Shown: piece by piece, positions 32,834-39,858 of the stretch | Numbering within the stretch: position 1 is the first letter of the stretch | Layout of the letters: every line of letters starts with the position of its first letter | Assembly: GCA_038203095.1 (NCBI GenBank) | Contig: JBBREH010000008.1 | Location: 1-43,133, forward strand | Reading direction: 5' to 3' | DNA length: 43,133 bases | Source of the DNA: PALSA-1336 sp038203095 | GTDB lineage: Bacteria > Patescibacteriota > Doudnabacteria > UBA920 | Notes under the pieces: generated by a model | Seen by the model: the letters and a program-made list of their open reading frames with translations, nothing else | Told to the model about the DNA's origin: nothing | The model's database searches: none | Translations under genes and position numbers: made by a program

Positions 32834-33055
32834 ATGAACCCAGAAGCAGTCCTTAATGTAGCAAAAGCTATGACCATTGCCATTGGTGGTATTGCCCCGG
32901 CCTTGGCCATTGGCAAAATTGCCAGCAAAGCTATGGAAAGCATTGGCAGAAACCCGGAAAGCGCCGGTGGAATCTTTGTTCCAATGTTGCTTGGTATGGC
33001 CTTTGCCGAAGCCATTGCCATTTACGCTTTGGTGGTTACTTTTACGTTAAAATAA
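32834..33055 (+). CDS. atpE: ATP synthase Fo subunit c (proton type)
   Basis: A 73-residue hairpin of two helices with the polar loop SIGRNPES. The ion-binding carboxylate is Glu59 (GMAFAEAIAIYALV). Ala follows it, where sodium enzymes have Ser or Thr, and the helix-1 position filled by Gln in sodium c-rings is Ile (ALAIGK). The ring should therefore carry protons. It has a strong ribosome binding site. Confidence 0.95.
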   Translation: MNPEAVLNVAKAMTIAIGGIAPALAIGKIASKAMESIGRNPESAGGIFVPMLLGMAFAEAIAIYALVVTFTLK

Positions 33056-33095
33056 TAGGTTTTAGATTGGTGAGTTGTAAATCATTAGGACATAC

Positions 33096-33219
33096 CGCGG
33101 AGCATCTCCTCCTTTTCAAGGAGGAGTACCCGGCGCAGCCGGGGGAGGTGGTTGGAGTATTACTTGAAAACTCCAACCCTTCCGTCTCGCTTACGCGGAG
33201 CATCCTTATTACAACCACC
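33096..33219. repeat. Compound hairpin element between atpE and atpF
   Basis: It contains CTCCTCCTTTTCAAGGAGGA (33106-33125), CCCGGCGCAGCCGGG (33129-33143), and arms GTTGGAGT/ACTCCAAC (33151-33177) inside GGTGGTT/AACCACC (33147-33153 and 33213-33219). An 11-nt direct repeat CGCGGAGCATC at 33096 and 33194 brackets most of it. The first part resembles a widespread intergenic repeat (CCTCCTTTTCAAGGAGG...GGGGGAGGTGGTT). Confidence 0.75.
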
Positions 33220-33243
33220 GCTTTTGAAACTTAAAGATAAATT

Positions 33244-33792
33244 ATGATTTTCGATATTTTTATACCCATAGCCCACGCCGCGGAAGAAGCCACAAACACC
33301 GGTATAACCGGTACTTTTGGCATTGACTGGATGAAATTTATAGCCCAGCTCATTAATTTTGCGGCTGTTTTATTTGTTTTATGGAAATGGGTATTTACCC
33401 CGGTTACAAAAAAATTGGAGGAACGAACGGCCAAAATAGAAAAAGCTATGCGGGATGCTAACACTACGGAAAAAGAAAAGCAGGAATTTGCAGTGTGGAA
33501 AGATGAGCAAATGAAAAATGCCAGAGTTGAGGCAGGTAGCATAATATCTGCCGCTCAAAAGGATGCCGGCGCTGTCAAAGATAGTATTTTAATACAGGCC
33601 AAAGAAGACCAGCTAAAATTGGTGGACCAATCCCGCAAACAAATTGAGTCTGAAAAAACCGCAGCTATGCAATCTGCAAAATCAGAACTGGCGGATTTAA
33701 TTACCAATGCTACGGAAAAGATACTAAGACAGAAGTTAGATGGCGCGAAGGATAAGCAGTTAATTTGTGAGTCATTATCAAACCTTAAATAA
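33244..33792 (+). CDS. atpF: ATP synthase Fo subunit b
   Basis: A 182-residue peripheral-stalk subunit. A membrane helix at about 30-50 (FIAQLINFAAVLFVLWKWVF) is followed by a long charged coiled coil (about 55-160). It is in the usual place before delta. Residues 1-25 before the helix are longer than in E. coli b, with a hydrophobic start ending in HAAEE that could be a cleaved signal or an extra helix. Confidence 0.9.
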   Translation: MIFDIFIPIAHAAEEATNTGITGTFGIDWMKFIAQLINFAAVLFVLWKWVFTPVTKKLEERTAKIEKAMRDANTTEKEKQEFAVWKDEQMKNARVEAGSIISAAQKDAGAVKDSILIQAKEDQLKLVDQSRKQIESEKTAAMQSAKSELADLITNATEKILRQKLDGAKDKQLICESLSNLK

Positions 33793-33795
33793 TCT

Positions 33796-33877
33796 CTACT
33801 AAATACGAAATAGTACTAAAAGTACTAAATCTAAATTTCTAAGTTTCGTATTTTTAGTATATTTTAGTATTTAGTAG
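33796..33877. mobile_element. Gene-less inverted-repeat element between atpF and atpH
   Basis: 82 nt bounded by CTACTAAATAC and TATTTAGTAG, with interior ACTAAA/TTTAGT repeats. Its arms match those flanking the GxxExxY gene at 39859-40326 (CTACTAAATACTAAA). It looks like an internally deleted, non-coding relative of that cassette. Confidence 0.65.
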
Positions 33878-33884
33878 AAAATTT

Positions 33885-34271
33885 ATGAAATTTACAAGCA
33901 AACAATACGCCCAAGCTTTATACGAAGCCGTGCGTGAGACCAAAGACCACGACAAAGTTTTAGACAACTTTGTTAAAGTTTTAAATCAAAACGGTGATTT
34001 GTCCAAGCACGCGGAAATTGAAAAAGAATACCACTTACTGGAAATGAAAGAGCAGGGGATTAGCGAAGCTAGGGTAACCGTTGCCTCCGATCTAAAAATA
34101 AATTCTTCTTTGATAAATCAGTTAAACGAAATAGTTGGAAAGAAGGTGGAAATAAAGAAACAGGTGGACGAAGGCATTGTAGGTGGAGTAATAGTCAGAG
34201 TCGATGATACACTTATAGACGCCAGTATAAAAACGCAGTTGAATAATTTGAATAGGAGTTTAAAATCGTAG
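33885..34271 (+). CDS. atpH: ATP synthase F1 subunit delta (short form)
   Basis: A 128-residue protein, shorter than the usual 175-180. Its C-terminal beta part is typical (VGKKVEIKKQVDEGIVGGVI, then VRVDDTLIDASIKTQLNNL). The N-terminal helical domain is present in reduced form (KQYAQALYEAVRETKDHDKV). It links subunit b to the F1 head. A diverged copy of its last 13 codons lies 120 nt downstream. Confidence 0.88.
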   Translation: MKFTSKQYAQALYEAVRETKDHDKVLDNFVKVLNQNGDLSKHAEIEKEYHLLEMKEQGISEARVTVASDLKINSSLINQLNEIVGKKVEIKKQVDEGIVGGVIVRVDDTLIDASIKTQLNNLNRSLKS

Positions 34272-34282
34272 GTGTATTAAGT

Positions 34283-34336
34283 GTAGTTAGCTGATTTATC
34301 AGCTGTTAATAAAACAGCCCATAAATGGGCTAACTA
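34283..34336. repeat. Double-hairpin GTAGTTAGC...GCTAACTAC element
   Basis: The outer 9-nt arms are exact inverses (34283-34291 and 34328-34336). Inner hairpins are AGCTGATTTATCAGCT and AGCCCATAAATGGGCT. It sits between the true atpH end and the duplicated atpH tail. Confidence 0.85.
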
Positions 34337-34349
34337 CAAAAACTAAGTA

Positions 34350-34390
34350 AAAATGCAGTTGAATAACTTGAATAACTCATTAAAATCATA
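34350..34390 (+). pseudogene. Duplicated, diverged 3' end of atpH
   Basis: Matches 34230-34270 at about 33 of 41 positions with no gaps. Read in the atpH frame it gives KMQLNNLNNSLKS and a stop, against KTQLNNLNRSLKS in the real gene. Most of the differing codons are synonymous, which suggests the copy came from a related genome and is not a local slip. It lies directly before the next small gene. Confidence 0.75.
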
Positions 34391-34396
34391 ACTACC

Positions 34397-34663
34397 ATGT
34401 TGCTTGTTTTAACTGTAATAATAAGTTTCTTAATAGGTTTCTATTTTGCCAGAAATATCAAGTTTTCTAAAGGACTCGGCTGGGGGTATGCGTCAATTAT
34501 GATAGTCCTAATAGTGTACTTTATAAAATCAGCTTCGAGGTGTTCCGTCAGCCAATCACTTTTTTGTTTCCCAGACTTTAGACTGATTATCATAATCATC
34601 GCTTGGATGTTCATAGGTATTGGAATGTTAATAAGCTATTCAACAAAAACTCCTAAATCTTAA
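34397..34663 (+). CDS. 88-residue membrane protein inserted in the ATP synthase operon
   Basis: Hydrophobic throughout: about three helices (1-18, 28-45, 62-82) separated by short polar loops including a Cys-containing stretch (SRCSVSQSLFCFPD). It is no known ATP synthase subunit. It lies between atpH and atpA, after a duplicated atpH tail, so it was probably brought in as cargo with flanking DNA. Function unknown. Confidence 0.6.
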   Translation: MLLVLTVIISFLIGFYFARNIKFSKGLGWGYASIMIVLIVYFIKSASRCSVSQSLFCFPDFRLIIIIIAWMFIGIGMLISYSTKTPKS

Positions 34664-34677
34664 ATCATAAATCTAAT

Positions 34678-36174
34678 ATGGCTCAAAATTTAACTGAACA
34701 ACTCAAATCTAAAATTCTTGCTTTCGAACCCAGCGCAAAAGTCGAAAAAGTCGGCACGGTGTTGGAAGTTGGCGATGGCGTGGCGCGCGTAAGCGGGCTG
34801 ACTCAGGCGGCGAGTATGGAGATGCTGGACTTCGGGAACGATGTTTCCGGGGTAGCACTTAACTTGGAAGAAAATCTTATTGGTAGCATTATCTTGGGCG
34901 ATTATACCAAAATTAAGGTTGGTGACACTGTTCGGAGTACAGGTAAAATTTTATCAGTTCCGGTTGGTGACGCTTTAATTGGAAGAACTCTAAACGCATT
35001 GGGTTTACCAATAGACGGCAAAGGCCCTATTAAGGAGAACGCTTTTTATCCCGTGGAAAAAATTGCCCCTGGTGTTATTACTCGCCAAAGTGTAAAAGAG
35101 CCTGTGCAAACCGGGATTAAGGCTATAGACGCCCTTATTCCCATTGGCCGCGGACAACGCGAACTAATTATTGGCGACCGCCAAACAGGGAAGACGGCCG
35201 TAGCCATAGACACAATTATAAACCAAAAGGGCCAGAATATGATTTGTATTTATGTGGCCATTGGGCAAAAAGAAAGCAAAGTTGCCAAAATTGTAAGCGC
35301 ACTGGAAAAAAATGGTGCTATGGAATTTACGATTGTTGTTTCTGCTTCCGCGAGCGAGCCGGCCGCACTTTCTTTTATTGCGCCTTATTCCGGTTGCGCT
35401 ATGGGTGAATATTTTATGGACCAAGGCAAAGACGTGCTCATCATCTACGACGACCTTTCCAAACAAGCGGTTGCTTACCGCGAAATTAGCTTACTCTTAA
35501 GACGCCCACCCGGGCGCGAAGCTTATCCTGGCGATGTATTTTATCTTCACTCTCGTTTACTAGAACGATCAGCCAAATTAAATAAAGATTTTGGTGGTGG
35601 AAGTATTACAGCGCTTCCAATTATTGAAACTCAAGCCGGAGATGTATCTGCCTACATTCCGACCAATGTTATTTCCATTACCGACGGACAAATATTCTTG
35701 GAAACCGATTTGTTTTATAAAGGCATACGTCCGGCGCTTAACGTTGGTATTTCCGTTTCCCGTGTAGGAAGTGCGGCGCAAACCAAAGCTATGAAAAAAG
35801 TTGCCGGCAAACTAAAAGGCCAACTGGCGCAGTTTAGAGAGTTGGAAGCTTTTGCTCAATTTGGTAGCGACTTAGACCAAGCCACCAAAACCACTCTTGA
35901 ACTTGGAAAAAGAATGACCGAAGTCCTAAAACAAGCACAATACCAGCCATTTAACTTAGAAAAGCAAGTTACTATTCTTTATGCGGTTAACAATGGATTT
36001 TTAAATGAAATTCCGGTGGAGAAGATGGCTGAAACGGAAATCAAATTCCATAAGTTTATGGAAGTAAATGGGAAAGATGTACTAAAAGCTATTCGGGAGA
36101 CGAGGGAGATGAATGAGGATACGGAAAATAAACTGAAGGAAGCAATTAAACAATTTGTTGAGTCTTTAAAATAA
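34678..36174 (+). CDS. atpA: ATP synthase F1 subunit alpha
   Basis: A 498-residue subunit of the catalytic hexamer, carrying the non-catalytic nucleotide sites. The P-loop is GDRQTGKTAV (about 168-177), and the arginine-finger region is ISVSRVGSAAQ (about 359-369). Length and order are standard. No repeat insertion is visible, unlike beta and gamma. Confidence 0.98.
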   Translation: MAQNLTEQLKSKILAFEPSAKVEKVGTVLEVGDGVARVSGLTQAASMEMLDFGNDVSGVALNLEENLIGSIILGDYTKIKVGDTVRSTGKILSVPVGDALIGRTLNALGLPIDGKGPIKENAFYPVEKIAPGVITRQSVKEPVQTGIKAIDALIPIGRGQRELIIGDRQTGKTAVAIDTIINQKGQNMICIYVAIGQKESKVAKIVSALEKNGAMEFTIVVSASASEPAALSFIAPYSGCAMGEYFMDQGKDVLIIYDDLSKQAVAYREISLLLRRPPGREAYPGDVFYLHSRLLERSAKLNKDFGGGSITALPIIETQAGDVSAYIPTNVISITDGQIFLETDLFYKGIRPALNVGISVSRVGSAAQTKAMKKVAGKLKGQLAQFRELEAFAQFGSDLDQATKTTLELGKRMTEVLKQAQYQPFNLEKQVTILYAVNNGFLNEIPVEKMAETEIKFHKFMEVNGKDVLKAIRETREMNEDTENKLKEAIKQFVESLK

Positions 36175-36192
36175 AATATAATCATTACAAAT

Positions 36193-36516
36193 ATGCCAGA
36201 AAGACAACCTCGAGATGCAAATGAAAATACTACCCCCTCTTTGCCAAGAGTGAGTAGTGAAGTAGTAGCTTCTTTGTTTAGTGAAATATCGACAGAGCAA
36301 AGACAAGGAACTCATGAAACTCAGTTGGAGATTATTAAACAAATCACAGCGGAGAACCCCGACTTACTAGAGGCTATTAATACTTTGCAATTAGAATATA
36401 TTAATCCCACTGACGGAACTCGGGCCAGGGGGCATATGTTGCTAATTTATGCAGCAATTCGAAGACAACAAGCAGTAGATGAATTTACTAGACTGACTTC
36501 AGATTTAGATCACTAA
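36193..36516 (+). CDS. 107-residue hypothetical protein inserted in the ATP synthase operon
   Basis: A soluble, mostly helical protein with a polar disordered start (MPERQPRDANENTTPSLP) and a helical rest (EVVASLFSEIS, HMLLIYAAIRRQQAVDEF). No family is recognised. It starts 18 nt after atpA and ends 6 nt before a broken copy of the atpG start. Confidence 0.55.
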   Translation: MPERQPRDANENTTPSLPRVSSEVVASLFSEISTEQRQGTHETQLEIIKQITAENPDLLEAINTLQLEYINPTDGTRARGHMLLIYAAIRRQQAVDEFTRLTSDLDH

Positions 36517-36522
36517 TATACT

Positions 36523-36603
36523 ATGCCCAGCATTAAAGAACTAAAACGAAAATTAAGTCTGTCCAAAGCACCTGCAAAATGTTTCAACCCAATACGCCCA
36601 TGA
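36523..36603 (+). pseudogene. Broken copy of the atpG 5' end
   Basis: Its first eight codons (MPSIKELK) are the same as those of the real atpG at 37004, and the nucleotide match continues through CTGTCCAAAGCAC with small deletions that shift the frame to a TGA at 36601. After it, a 16-codon open frame (36641-36691) opens with MSEPTFNDIAATLNKA and stops; it may be another truncated gene head. Confidence 0.8.
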
Positions 36604-36693
36604 AGACTGCACTACAAAAAAATCATTAAACAAAAAATTTATGTCCGAACCAACATTTAACGACATTGCAGCAACACTTAATAAAGCTTGAGG

Positions 36694-36699
36694 TATAAT
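36694..36699 (+). promoter_or_regulatory. Possible internal -10 (TATAAT)
   Basis: TATAAT lies 16 nt before the ATG of the 94-residue membrane protein. There is no TGn extension or clear -35. It could give this inserted gene its own transcript and also feed atpG. Confidence 0.35.
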
Positions 36700-36715
36700 A
36701 TTTAAATTATCTACA

Positions 36716-37000
36716 ATGCGTAACAATGCAAATATTAAAAGAATTTTAAGTAGCATAGGCTTAGGAATAATCTTATTAGCCGATGTTTTTACATTTTATC
36801 TTTCATACTTGACATATGGAATATGGCAAGCTCCAAGAATGAGCTCGGGTGGTTTAGACGTAAATTATGGATTTGCCCAAGTTTTAGCTCCTAAGTTATT
36901 TTTTTTATTTAGCATAATATCAACAGCTCTTCTTGTTTGGTTCATATTTTTGTCAATATTATTTTACAAAAGCTTAACAAAATATTCTCTAACAGAATAA
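36716..37000 (+). CDS. 94-residue two-helix membrane protein inserted in the ATP synthase operon
   Basis: Two hydrophobic helices (about 10-32 and 58-82) joined by a polar loop (QAPRMSSGGLDVNYG). It is not an ATP synthase subunit by sequence. It starts after the broken atpG head and ends 3 nt before the true atpG. Function unknown. Confidence 0.6.
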   Translation: MRNNANIKRILSSIGLGIILLADVFTFYLSYLTYGIWQAPRMSSGGLDVNYGFAQVLAPKLFFLFSIISTALLVWFIFLSILFYKSLTKYSLTE

Positions 37001-37003
37001 CTC

Positions 37004-37996
37004 ATGCCCAGCATTAAAGAACTAAAAACTAAGATCAGGTCTGTCCAAAGCACGCGCAAAATTACCCGCGCAATGCAAATGGTGAGCGCGGCAAAAATGC
37101 GCAAAAGCCAAATGGCGGTTTTGAGTAGCAGAACTTATTCTTCTTTGGCGTGGGAGTTAATTACGAACTTAACAGGTTCTGCTAACGGCGTCATCCAAAG
37201 CGCGGCCGAGGGATCTCAAAAAAGGGATTATTCAGATGCATTTAGAATGGCACCACTAGAGAAGCCCGGTATTGACCACCTCCTTAAATCCTACCCCAAC
37301 GCCAAAAAAATTGGCATAATCCTGCTTGGCACTAACCGTGGGTTTGTAGGTAGTTTAAATACCAACTTGATTGCCCAATTTAAAAATATCGAAGATACGG
37401 AAGTCATTAGCGAGGTTGTGGTTTACGGTAGAAAAGCAAAAGATCTTGCCAGAATTTTTCATAAAAATATGGTGGCAGATTTTGAAAAGCAGGACAGAAC
37501 TATTACTACGCAAGATATTTTTCCCCTAGCTAAATATATTACCGACGCATACGTCACCGGACAGTACAAAAAAATTGTAATTGTATATAACCATTTTGTT
37601 TCTACATTAACGCAAAAGCCGAGCGTGAAGCAGTTATTGCCGTTTGGAGAGACGAGTGCTAATTGGACAGAGGACAGGGGACAGAAAAAGGAGCAATCAA
37701 CCAGCCTACCCACTACCCACTACCAACTACCAACTAAGTCCGACTACCTTTTTGAACCCTCCCCCGAACTTGTCCTTAACCACCTTGTGCCGAGAATTAT
37801 AGAATCCCAAATCTACCAAGCTATTTTAGAAAGCGATGCCTCCGAACACTCCGCCCGGATGGTAATGATGAAAAACGCCACAGAAGCCGCTGGGGACCTA
37901 ATTGCCGATTACACTTTGACCTATAACCAGTTAAGACAAAATAAGATTACTACGGAATTAGCAGAAATAACAGCAGGGAAAATAGCATTAGAATAA
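37004..37996 (+). CDS. atpG: ATP synthase F1 subunit gamma with two repeat-encoded insertions
   Basis: A 330-residue central-stalk subunit, about 40 residues longer than usual. The N-terminal helix (IKELKTKIRSVQSTRKITRA, then MQMVSAAKM) and the C-terminal helix (ASEHSARMVMMKNATEAAGD) are canonical. The extra length falls in two places: residues about 63-84 (repeat at 37190) and about 221-246 (repeat at 37665). Neither touches the coiled coil that turns inside the hexamer; both are in the outer Rossmann-like domain, where extra loops can be tolerated. Confidence 0.95.
   Translation: MPSIKELKTKIRSVQSTRKITRAMQMVSAAKMRKSQMAVLSSRTYSSLAWELITNLTGSANGVIQSAAEGSQKRDYSDAFRMAPLEKPGIDHLLKSYPNAKKIGIILLGTNRGFVGSLNTNLIAQFKNIEDTEVISEVVVYGRKAKDLARIFHKNMVADFEKQDRTITTQDIFPLAKYITDAYVTGQYKKIVIVYNHFVSTLTQKPSVKQLLPFGETSANWTEDRGQKKEQSTSLPTTHYQLPTKSDYLFEPSPELVLNHLVPRIIESQIYQAILESDASEHSARMVMMKNATEAAGDLIADYTLTYNQLRQNKITTELAEITAGKIALE
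37190..37253. repeat. In-frame GTCATCC...AATGGCAC element inside atpG
   Basis: Starts GTCATCCAAAGCGCGGCCGA, continues GGGATCTC, and ends TTCAGATGCATTTAGAATGG. It is a diverged form of the ATCATCCTGAG...GGAATGAC element in murD. It encodes residues about 63-84 of AtpG, absent from ordinary gamma subunits. Confidence 0.65.
37665..37740. repeat. In-frame GGACAG / CCACTACCAACTACC repeat inside atpG
   Basis: Short tandem units GGACAGAGGACAGGGGACAG followed by CCCACTACCCACTACCAACT and ACC. It encodes NWTEDRGQKKEQ and TSLPTTHYQLPTK, absent from ordinary gamma subunits. Simple tandem units of this kind (GTGGTAGTTGGTAG on the other strand) are usual between genes, not inside them. Confidence 0.7.
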
Positions 37997-38009
37997 ATTT
38001 ACAATCGAA

Positions 38010-38039
38010 GACCCGCCGTATCTTTAGCGGAGACGGGTC
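38010..38039. repeat. Hairpin element between atpG and the next small gene
   Basis: GACCCG...CGGGTC arms with inner CCGC/GCGG pairing (GACCCGCCGTATCTTTAGCG, then GAGACGGGTC). There is no T-run, so it is not a standard terminator; it sits in the 95-nt gap after atpG. Confidence 0.55.
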
Positions 38040-38091
38040 GAGCTTACCGAAATTACGACAGGCAAGGTTAGGTTGGAATAAAACTTTAACA

Positions 38092-38436
38092 ATGATAACA
38101 AATCCTTGGGAAAGACGAATAGAATCATCGAATAGGGTTTTCCTTTTAAGGGAGAAATTTGATTCTTTTGAGAATTATGCTGAGCCAATTTTAAAAATTG
38201 CTTTTAAATTTTCAAATGACCACGCAGCTCATATTAGTGCGGAGGTAATTACTTTACGGATTAAACTTCTTAAGCAAAGTATAGAAGATTTCATAAATTT
38301 ACGTGTAGGAGCTATGGAAAACAAAACCAGTCAGGACCCAAATGAACTTATAAGTGAAGCATTAGAAATAGTCCGTGAATTTAATCGATCTTTTAATAAT
38401 AACGATAGGGATAAGTATTATAAATTAATTTTATAA
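38092..38436 (+). CDS. 114-residue helical hypothetical protein inserted in the ATP synthase operon
   Basis: A soluble helical protein (LLREKFDSFENYAEPILKIA, ISAEVITLRIKLLKQSIEDF). No family is recognised. It stops 4 nt before atpD, so ribosomes may couple the two. It is the fourth of five non-ATPase genes in the operon. Confidence 0.55.
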   Translation: MITNPWERRIESSNRVFLLREKFDSFENYAEPILKIAFKFSNDHAAHISAEVITLRIKLLKQSIEDFINLRVGAMENKTSQDPNELISEALEIVREFNRSFNNNDRDKYYKLIL

Positions 38437-38440
38437 CTAT

Positions 38441-39853
38441 ATGGACAAAGGAACAGTCACTCAAGTCATCGGCCCGGTCGTTGACGTAAAATTTCAAGAA
38501 GGTCAGGTGCCGGCAATTTATAATGCGTTGACGTTGGAATTAACATCGCAAACCGACGGTAGGGAAGGGTCTAGACCCTTCCCTACAGGGAACACAATGT
38601 TAACACTCGAAGTTCAGCAGCAGCTTCCAGGCAACATTGTGCGCACCGTTGCTATGTCATCTACCGATGGTTTAAAGCGCGGCACAGAGGTTATAGACAC
38701 CGGCGCGGGAATATCGGTTCCGGTGGGAAAAATGACGCTGGGACGCATTTTTAACGTTCTAGGGGAGGCTGTGGATGGTCAACCTACTCCAAAAACAGAA
38801 AAAAAGTACACAATTCACAGGCCTAGTCCTAAATTTACCGACCAATCCATTAAAACCGAAATTTTAGAAACCGGGATTAAAGTTATAGATTTAATTTGTC
38901 CTATATTAAAGGGTGGTAAAGTGGGTTTATTTGGTGGTGCGGGGGTAGGTAAAACAGTTATTATTCAAGAACTTATTAACAACATTGCCAAAGCTCATAG
39001 CGGTGTTTCTGTTTTCGCCGGAGTTGGTGAACGCACCCGTGAAGGTAACGACTTGTACCACGAAATGAAAGACGCCAAAGTTATAGACAAACTTGCTATG
39101 GTGTTCGGGCAAATGAACGAACCTCCCGGAGCCCGCGCCCGCGTGGCCTTGAGTGCCCTAAGCATGGCTGAATATTTTCGTGATGAAGAAAAGCAAGATG
39201 TATTGCTTTTTGTAGACAATATTTTCCGTTTCACCCAAGCCGGTAGTGAAGTTTCTGCGCTTTTAGGACGCATTCCAAGCGCCGTAGGCTACCAGCCGAC
39301 TCTTGCCAGCGAAATGGGCGAACTTCAAGAGCGCATTACATCTACCAACTTAGGCTCTATTACCTCGGTTCAAGCAGTATACGTTCCGGCGGACGATTTA
39401 ACCGACCCGGCGCCTGCCACAACTTTTGCTCACTTGGACTCTACCGTTTCTCTTAATCGCGCTTTAACTGAGCTTGGCATTTACCCTGCTGTGGACCCGC
39501 TGGATTCTTCTTCCACTATTTTAGACCCGCTAATTGTTGGGCAAGAACATTACGACGTTGCCCGCGGTGTGCAAAAAATATTACAACGCTATAAGGATTT
39601 ACAAGATATTATTGCCATTTTAGGCATGGAAGAATTACCTGAAGAAGATAAAGTAATTGTTGGTCGCGCTCGCAGAATTCAGCGTTTTCTTTCTCAGCCG
39701 TTTGCCGTGGCCGAAATTTTCACCGGCACTCCCGGCGCATTTGTTAGCCTAAAAGACACAGTAAAAGGCTTTAAGGAAATCCTCGACGGAAAACACGACG
39801 ACAAACCTGAGAGCGCCTTTTATATGAAGGGCGGGATAGAAACGGTCAAGTAA
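38441..39853 (+). CDS. atpD: ATP synthase F1 subunit beta with a palindrome-encoded loop
   Basis: A 470-residue catalytic subunit. The P-loop is GGAGVGKTV (about 164-172), the GERTREGNDLYHEM segment carries the catalytic Glu, and the DELSEED-like loop reads GMEELPEEDK. Residues about 37-52 (TDGREGSRPFPTGN) are extra, in the N-terminal beta barrel, and come from a perfect 28-bp palindrome in frame. The rest of the sequence is conventional. Confidence 0.98.
   Translation: MDKGTVTQVIGPVVDVKFQEGQVPAIYNALTLELTSQTDGREGSRPFPTGNTMLTLEVQQQLPGNIVRTVAMSSTDGLKRGTEVIDTGAGISVPVGKMTLGRIFNVLGEAVDGQPTPKTEKKYTIHRPSPKFTDQSIKTEILETGIKVIDLICPILKGGKVGLFGGAGVGKTVIIQELINNIAKAHSGVSVFAGVGERTREGNDLYHEMKDAKVIDKLAMVFGQMNEPPGARARVALSALSMAEYFRDEEKQDVLLFVDNIFRFTQAGSEVSALLGRIPSAVGYQPTLASEMGELQERITSTNLGSITSVQAVYVPADDLTDPAPATTFAHLDSTVSLNRALTELGIYPAVDPLDSSSTILDPLIVGQEHYDVARGVQKILQRYKDLQDIIAILGMEELPEEDKVIVGRARRIQRFLSQPFAVAEIFTGTPGAFVSLKDTVKGFKEILDGKHDDKPESAFYMKGGIETVK
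38559..38586. repeat. Perfect 28-bp palindrome in frame inside atpD
   Basis: Left half GTAGGGAAGGGTCT, right half its exact inverse, with the centre between 38572 and 38573. It is a sibling of the intergenic 24445-24476 palindrome (ATGTAGGGATGGCTCT). It encodes GREGSRPFPT. Confidence 0.9.
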
Positions 39854-39858
39854 CCTGT

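Noticed and set aside
32834..33055. Sodium-driven ATP synthase
   Set aside because: The c subunit lacks the helix-1 glutamine and the Ser/Thr after Glu59 that form sodium sites.
33096..34390. CRISPR array in the repeat-rich ATP synthase operon
   Set aside because: The repeats are inverted, of different types and not evenly spaced; there are no uniform direct repeats with spacers and no cas genes.
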